Position numbers and translations under genes: made by a program. Shown here one piece after another: positions 6,885 to 9,936 of a stretch of DNA of 9,936 nt. The DNA comes from Gaiellasilicea sp045403015 (GTDB taxonomy: Bacteria; Actinomycetota; Thermoleophilia; Gaiellales; Gaiellaceae): NCBI GenBank assembly GCA_045403015.1, contig JAXIPI010000268.1:1-9936 (forward strand). The letters are read 5' to 3'. The notes beneath the pieces were generated by a model. The model worked only from the letters and a program-made list of their open reading frames with translations. It was not told the DNA's origin and made no database searches. Numbering within the stretch: the first letter of the stretch is position 1; each line of letters opens with the position of its first letter.

Positions 6885-7546
6885 CGCAGCGCGGGCACGA
6901 GCTCGTCGAGCGTGTCGGGAAGTGCAGCCAGGTCATGGAGCTCGCGGTCGGGCTCGGGTTCGGGCTCCTCGCCGAGCCGGTTGATCCAGATCATCTTCAA
7001 TCCGAGCTCACGCGCCGGAACGACATCGTGGAAGAGGCTGGCAGCGACGTGAACGTGGTGCTCACGGTCGGCGGTCGTCAGCTCGAAGAAACGGTCCCAG
7101 TGCGCGTGCGCGGGCTTGTACGAGCCAACGTCCTCTGCGGTGACGACGAGGTCGATCGGTTCGCCCAGTGACTTCTCGGATTCGACAATCAGCGCGTGAT
7201 CGGTGTTCGAGAGGATGGCGAGATTCCAGCCGCGCGCGCGAAGGTCGGCGAGTACCGCCGGCACCTCGCGAAACGGCGGCCAGTCCGGCAGCGAGTGGAC
7301 GAGCGCACCCGACTCTCCCTCCGGAATCGACAGACCCGTCTCGAACACCAGCCGCTCGAGCGTGAGCGTCAACACCTCCGCGTAGCTGCGGTACGCCTCG
7401 GCCTGGACCTCCGGCTCGATACGGTGGTAGTGAGCCAGCAGATCCGGCGTCCGCTCGGCACCGAAAAGACGCTCGAGGACGCCGCCGATCCCGGCGTTCC
7501 AGTCGATCAGCGTCCCGTAGCAGTCGAACGTCGCCCAACGGGTCAC
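6881..7546 (-). CDS. HAD-superfamily hydrolase, haloacid dehalogenase type II-like
   Basis: This is a 221-residue cytosolic HAD protein. Motif I is FDCYGTLIDW with nucleophile D8, motif II is ILSNTDH (111-117), motif III is K144 in GSYKPAHAHW, and motif IV is AASLFHDVVPARELGL (168-183) with D174. Position D+2 is tyrosine (Y10), not the aspartate used by HAD phosphatases, as in the L-2-haloacid dehalogenase branch. This argues for attack on a carbon-halogen or similar bond, or an uncharacterised activity, rather than ordinary phosphatase chemistry. The C-terminal WINRLGEE also fits type II. The GTG at 7546 overlaps the cupin stop as GTGA and is preceded by GGGGAG at 7555-7560 with eight bases between. 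The longer frame back to 7849 is antisense-like arginine-rich sequence inside the cupin gene and is rejected. The natural substrate is not known. Confidence 0.92.
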   Translation of the reverse strand: MTRWATFDCYGTLIDWNAGIGGVLERLFGAERTPDLLAHYHRIEPEVQAEAYRSYAEVLTLTLERLVFETGLSIPEGESGALVHSLPDWPPFREVPAVLADLRARGWNLAILSNTDHALIVESEKSLGEPIDLVVTAEDVGSYKPAHAHWDRFFELTTADREHHVHVAASLFHDVVPARELGLKMIWINRLGEEPEPEPDRELHDLAALPDTLDELVPALR

Positions 7547-8028
7547 TGATTGCGCTCCCCATCGAAGTACTCGAGGTTCGCAGCCTCGCGGTTCAACAGG
7601 CGCGCGCGGGCGCCGTCCGTGCGCAGGTACCCCGCAGACGCGCCGAGCTTCTCGCTGTCCGGGTAGACGCAGATCTCCGGGTCGGACATCGTCGACAGCA
7701 TCAGGACGCGCGACGCCTCGTCGCCGCTGCCGCGAACATCGTGCGCGCCGCCGGGGCCGGTCGGGAACGCGACGATGTCGCCGCGCGCGAGCTCGCGTTC
7801 GCCGTCGGGCGTCCTGAGCGTCACCGTCCCCTCGAGCACGAGCAGCCATTCCTCTTCGCCGAAGTGCCAGTGATAGGGGCAGATGCGTTGGCCGGGCTCG
7901 ATCAGGTAGATCGTGCCGCCCAGCTTCTGCGCGCCGAGCGTCTCCCCGAGCGGCCGCTCACGGTTGCGGAACCCGGGCTCATCCGTGCCGTCGGTCCACT
8001 CGTCGCCGTAGACGTTCACCTTGTCCAT
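7543..8028 (-). CDS. Single-domain cupin protein
   Basis: The 161-residue protein has one cupin barrel. Cupin motif 1 is PYHWHFGEEEWLLVLEG (51-67), with metal-ligand candidates H53, H55 and E59 or E60. Motif 2 is GDIVAFPTGPGGAHDV (83-98), with H96 as the fourth ligand. The complete ligand set suggests a bound Fe, Mn or Zn ion. Such small cupins are isomerases, dioxygenases, lyases or sensors, and sequence alone does not separate these. The tail after residue 120 is not part of the barrel core. It is the first gene of the - strand run leading to the HAD, GNAT and arginase-like genes, and its stop overlaps the HAD start. The ATG at 8028 has no clear ribosome binding site and lies 23 bases from the divergent GNAT gene. 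Confidence 0.9.
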   Translation of the reverse strand: MDKVNVYGDEWTDGTDEPGFRNRERPLGETLGAQKLGGTIYLIEPGQRICPYHWHFGEEEWLLVLEGTVTLRTPDGERELARGDIVAFPTGPGGAHDVRGSGDEASRVLMLSTMSDPEICVYPDSEKLGASAGYLRTDGARARLLNREAANLEYFDGERNQ

Positions 8029-8036
8029 CCCGACGC

Positions 8037-8045
8037 GATTGAATC
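8037..8045. promoter_or_regulatory. Symmetric AT-rich element in the 23-base divergent gap, possible shared -10 region
   Basis: GATTGAATC is a 9-base palindrome around a central G. Read rightward, TTGAAT (8039-8044) stands seven bases before the GTG of the GNAT gene. Read leftward, TTCAAT (8043-8038) stands nine bases before the ATG of the cupin gene. Each matches the TATAAT consensus at four of six bases. Neither gene has a Shine-Dalgarno sequence, so near-leaderless divergent transcripts from one symmetric element are plausible. No -35 boxes were identified. Confidence 0.3.
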
Positions 8046-8056
8046 ACGTCCGTGAT
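8043..8056. repeat. Inverted repeat over the start codon of the PAT-like GNAT gene
   Basis: ATCACG-TC-CGTGAT has perfect 6-bp arms with a 2-base spacer, and it contains the GTG start at 8052. Overlap with the presumed promoter and the start codon would suit an operator affecting both divergent genes, but chance is possible for a repeat of this size. Confidence 0.35.
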
Positions 8057-8525
8057 CATTCGCCCGCTGCTGCCCTCGGACTGGCCCGCGGTCGCCGCGA
8101 TCTTTGCGGAGGGCATCGCGACCGGCGACGCCACCTTCGAGACGACGGTGCCGGCGTGGGAGGAGTGGGACGCCCGGCACCTCCCCGAGCACCGCTTCGT
8201 CGCCGAAATCGACGGCGAGGTCGCCGGGTGGATCGCGGTCGTTCCGTACTCGAGCCGTGCCGTTTACCGCGGCGTGGGCGAGGAGAGCGTCTACGTTGCC
8301 GAGCGGGCGCGCGGGCTGGGCGCGGGCCGGCTGCTTCTCTCAGCGTTGCTCGCGAGCGCCCGGCACGGTGACCTGTGGACGCTGCAGGCCGGTGTCTTTC
8401 CGGAGAACGAGGCAAGCCTCGCGCTGCATCGGGCGCACGGGTTCCGCGAAGTCGGAACGCGAGAGCGGATCGGCGAGCTGGGCGGCGTCTGGCGCGACGT
8501 CGTCCTGCTCGAGCTGCGCCTTTAG
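8052..8525 (+). CDS. GNAT N-acetyltransferase, phosphinothricin acetyltransferase (PAT)/MnaT-like
   Basis: This 157-residue single-domain GNAT enzyme transfers an acetyl group from acetyl-CoA to an amine. It begins with the family-typical MIIRPLLPSDWPAVAAIF, followed by TGDATFET (24-31), YRGVGEESVYV (72-82) and the acetyl-CoA loop RARGLGAG (85-92), with GVFPENEASLALHRAHGF (114-131) near the end. Together these are the pattern of the Bar/PAT and YncA (MnaT) group, which acetylate amino-acid analogues such as phosphinothricin or methionine sulfoximine. The exact substrate cannot be told. The GTG at 8052 is chosen because the family's conserved IRP lead starts directly after it; no ribosome binding site is visible. 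The gene is the only + strand gene between two - strand blocks and has no free space on its right: its TAG stop abuts the fabF stop. This placement is compatible with a later insertion between fabF and the cupin gene. Confidence 0.93.
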   Translation: MIIRPLLPSDWPAVAAIFAEGIATGDATFETTVPAWEEWDARHLPEHRFVAEIDGEVAGWIAVVPYSSRAVYRGVGEESVYVAERARGLGAGRLLLSALLASARHGDLWTLQAGVFPENEASLALHRAHGFREVGTRERIGELGGVWRDVVLLELRL

Positions 8526-9779
8526 CTACTCGTCGAGCTTGCGGAAGACGATGCACGCGTTGTGCCCGCCGAAGCCGAAGGAGTTCGAAACGCCCACGGT
8601 GATGTCGGCCTTGCGCGACTCGTTCGGGATGTAGTCGAGGTCGCACGACGGATCCTCGATCTCGTAGTTGATCGTCGGCGGCAGGACGCCGCGCTGCGTC
8701 GCGAGGATCGTGAAGATCGCCTCGACCGCACCCGCCGCGCCGAGACAGTGACCGGTGGCGCCCTTCGTCGACGAGATCGGGATCTTGTACGCGTTCTCCT
8801 CGCCGACCGCGAGCTTGATCACACGCGTCTCGGACGTGTCGCCCAGCGGGGTCGAGGTGCCGTGCGCGTTGATGTAGCCGATCTCGGACGGGTCGATGCC
8901 TGCGTCGCCGAAGGCCATCTTCATCGCACGGGCCGGATTCGTCCCGGCCGGATCCGGCTCGGTGACGTGATTCGCGTCCGATGAGACGCCGTAGCCGATC
9001 AGCTCCGTGTAGATCCTCGCGCCGCGCGCCTTTGCGTGCTCGAGCTCTTCGAGCACGACTGCGCCGCCGGCCTCGCCCATCACGAAGCCGTCCCGGCCGC
9101 CGTCGAATGGCCGCGAGGCGCGCTTGGGATCGTCGTTCCGGCGGGAGAGAGCGCGCATCGCGCCGAAGCCCGCGATGCCGACGCGGGTGATCCCCGCCTC
9201 GGTCCCGCCGCAGATCATCGCGTCCGCACGACCGAGCCGGATCGCGTCCGCGCCTTCGCCGATCGCCATATTCGAGGCTGCGCAGGCGGTGCACTGGGAC
9301 GAGAGCGGGCCTCGGGTGCCGAGCTCCATCGAGACCCAGCCGGCGCCCATGTTCGGGATGATCGCCGTGATCGAGAACGGGTTGACCCGATCGGGACCGC
9401 GTTCGATCAGCGTCTGGTAGCAGTCCTGGAAGGCGCCGAGGCCTCCGATTCCGGTCGCGATCGAGGCACCGACGCGGTCGTTTTCCTTCGCAATGTCGAT
9501 CCCCGAGTCGGATTCGGCCTGGCGCGAGGCGGCAACGATCATCTGCGCGAAGCGATCCATGCGACGGGCCTGCTTGCGCTCCATCCACTCCGTCGGGTCG
9601 AAATCCTTCAGCTCGCACGCGAAGTGGACGGGGAACTCGCTCGCGTCGAACTGCTGGATGTCGGCCGCACCGGACTCGCCGGCGGTCAGGTTCGCCCAGC
9701 TCGTCTCGACGTCGTTGCCGAGCGGCGAGACCATGCCGAGCCCGGTCACGACCACGCGTCTTCTACCGTTGTCCGCCAC
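8526..9779 (-). CDS. fabF: 3-oxoacyl-[acyl-carrier-protein] synthase II
   Basis: This is the condensing enzyme of fatty-acid elongation: it joins malonyl-ACP to a growing acyl-ACP and releases CO2. At 417 residues it is near the usual 410-415. It starts RRRVVVTGLGMVSPLGND (6-23), as in other KAS II enzymes. The catalytic triad is complete: C166 in CTACAASNMAIG, H306 in INAHGTSTPLGD and H344 in STKGATGHCLGAAG; the C-terminal SFGFGGHNACIVF (400-412) is also present. I chose the GTG at 9779, whose TAGTG shares one base with the fabG stop and which has GGGGA four bases upstream. The longer frame to 9845 adds 22 residues unlike the family. The start overlap implies co-translation with fabG. acpP, commonly between fabG and fabF, is absent here. 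The stop touches that of the convergent GNAT gene with no intervening base. Confidence 0.97.
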   Translation of the reverse strand: MADNGRRRVVVTGLGMVSPLGNDVETSWANLTAGESGAADIQQFDASEFPVHFACELKDFDPTEWMERKQARRMDRFAQMIVAASRQAESDSGIDIAKENDRVGASIATGIGGLGAFQDCYQTLIERGPDRVNPFSITAIIPNMGAGWVSMELGTRGPLSSQCTACAASNMAIGEGADAIRLGRADAMICGGTEAGITRVGIAGFGAMRALSRRNDDPKRASRPFDGGRDGFVMGEAGGAVVLEELEHAKARGARIYTELIGYGVSSDANHVTEPDPAGTNPARAMKMAFGDAGIDPSEIGYINAHGTSTPLGDTSETRVIKLAVGEENAYKIPISSTKGATGHCLGAAGAVEAIFTILATQRGVLPPTINYEIEDPSCDLDYIPNESRKADITVGVSNSFGFGGHNACIVFRKLDE

Positions 9780-9936
9780 TACATCCCCAGTCCACCGTCG
9801 ACGAGCAGCACCTCGCGCGTGATGAACGAGGCCGCTTCGGAGCACAGGAAGCGTACCGCTCCGGCCACGTCCTCCGGCTCGCCGAGCCGGCCTAGCGGCG
9901 TGTTCTGGAGCATCGCCGCGGTCGCGTCCTCCGGCA
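9779..9936 (-). CDS. fabG: 3-oxoacyl-[acyl-carrier-protein] reductase FabG, C-terminal part (5' end outside window)
   Basis: Only the last 51 codons are present; the gene continues past the right edge. They read as a short-chain dehydrogenase/reductase C-terminus: MLQNTPLGRLGEPEDVAGAV, then RFLCSEAASFITREVLLVDG, then GLGM and a TAG at 9781-9779. The PLGRLGEPEDVA stretch and the SFITREVLLVDGG ending are typical of FabG, which reduces 3-oxoacyl-ACP with NADPH. Many SDR enzymes end similarly, but the one-base overlap with fabF makes FabG by far the best reading. The catalytic Ser-Tyr-Lys residues and the Rossmann motif lie outside the window and could not be checked. Confidence 0.88.
   Translation of the reverse strand, partial: PEDATAAMLQNTPLGRLGEPEDVAGAVRFLCSEAASFITREVLLVDGGLGM

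Noticed and set aside
7547..7849. N-terminal extension of the HAD gene to 7849
   Set aside because: The first 101 residues are arginine-rich shadow of the cupin gene; HAD motif I begins seven residues after the GTG at 7546.
8056..9618. 520-codon open frame on the - strand over the GNAT and fabF genes
   Set aside because: It lies out of frame in fabF and opposite the GNAT gene, and its product is an arginine-rich low-complexity sequence. FabF and GNAT motifs explain the DNA fully.
9780..9845. N-terminal extension of fabF to 9845
   Set aside because: The extra 22 residues lie over the fabG C-terminal codons and have no KAS counterpart.
1..9936. CRISPR arrays, tRNA/rRNA genes, insertion sequences, toxin-antitoxin or phage-defence systems
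   Set aside because: None was seen: no regularly spaced repeats, no cloverleaf sequence, no transposase, integrase or terminal inverted repeats, and all substantial coding space is explained by the listed genes.

Overview
The window is GC-rich bacterial chromosome with genes packed almost end to end. It holds no RNA genes, CRISPR array, insertion sequence or phage genes that I can recognise. Frequent GTG starts, a promoter lying directly on a start codon (candidate leaderless mRNA) and a LigD-type end-joining ligase fit a high-GC actinobacterium-like organism. The separate bacterial-type accD and accA pair is unlike the fused acyl-CoA carboxylases of well-known Actinobacteria, so a deep-branching lineage (Thermoleophilia-like) is my guess; this is inference only.

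Layout, left to right. (1) The C-terminal part of an unidentified six-helix membrane protein (+ strand, open at the left edge). (2) ligD (-), a three-domain ATP-dependent DNA ligase with order phosphoesterase-ligase-polymerase. It meets the membrane gene tail to tail inside one shared CTAG. (3) A 208-base intergenic stretch with a hairpin (likely the end of the acc transcript), short direct repeats and a small inverted repeat just upstream of ligD. (4) accD then accA (-), the carboxyltransferase subunits of acetyl-CoA carboxylase, with a candidate promoter on the accD start. (5) A tightly coupled run on the - strand, in transcription order: cupin, HAD-family hydrolase, tandem-GNAT acetyltransferase, and a zinc-ribbon/arginase-fold protein. 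(6) A PAT-like GNAT gene (+) whose start is 23 bases from the divergent cupin start and whose stop abuts the fabF stop. (7) fabF and the last 51 codons of fabG (-), sharing one base, open at the right edge.

Working together: fabG, fabF, accD and accA all serve fatty-acid synthesis (malonyl-CoA supply, condensation, ketoreduction), lie on one strand and follow the order of the classical fab-acc cluster. About 3.4 kb of unrelated metabolic genes separates the two halves, and acpP, accB and accC are absent from the expected places. LigD is the ligase and gap-filling enzyme of bacterial non-homologous end joining; its Ku partner is not in the window. The role of the cupin-HAD-GNAT-arginase run is unknown.

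I found no convincing new multi-gene system. The most unusual item is the arginase-fold protein at 5193-5969. Its first metal-binding motif (GGDHS in the family) reads GGCCCSH, and it carries an N-terminal four-cysteine zinc ribbon.
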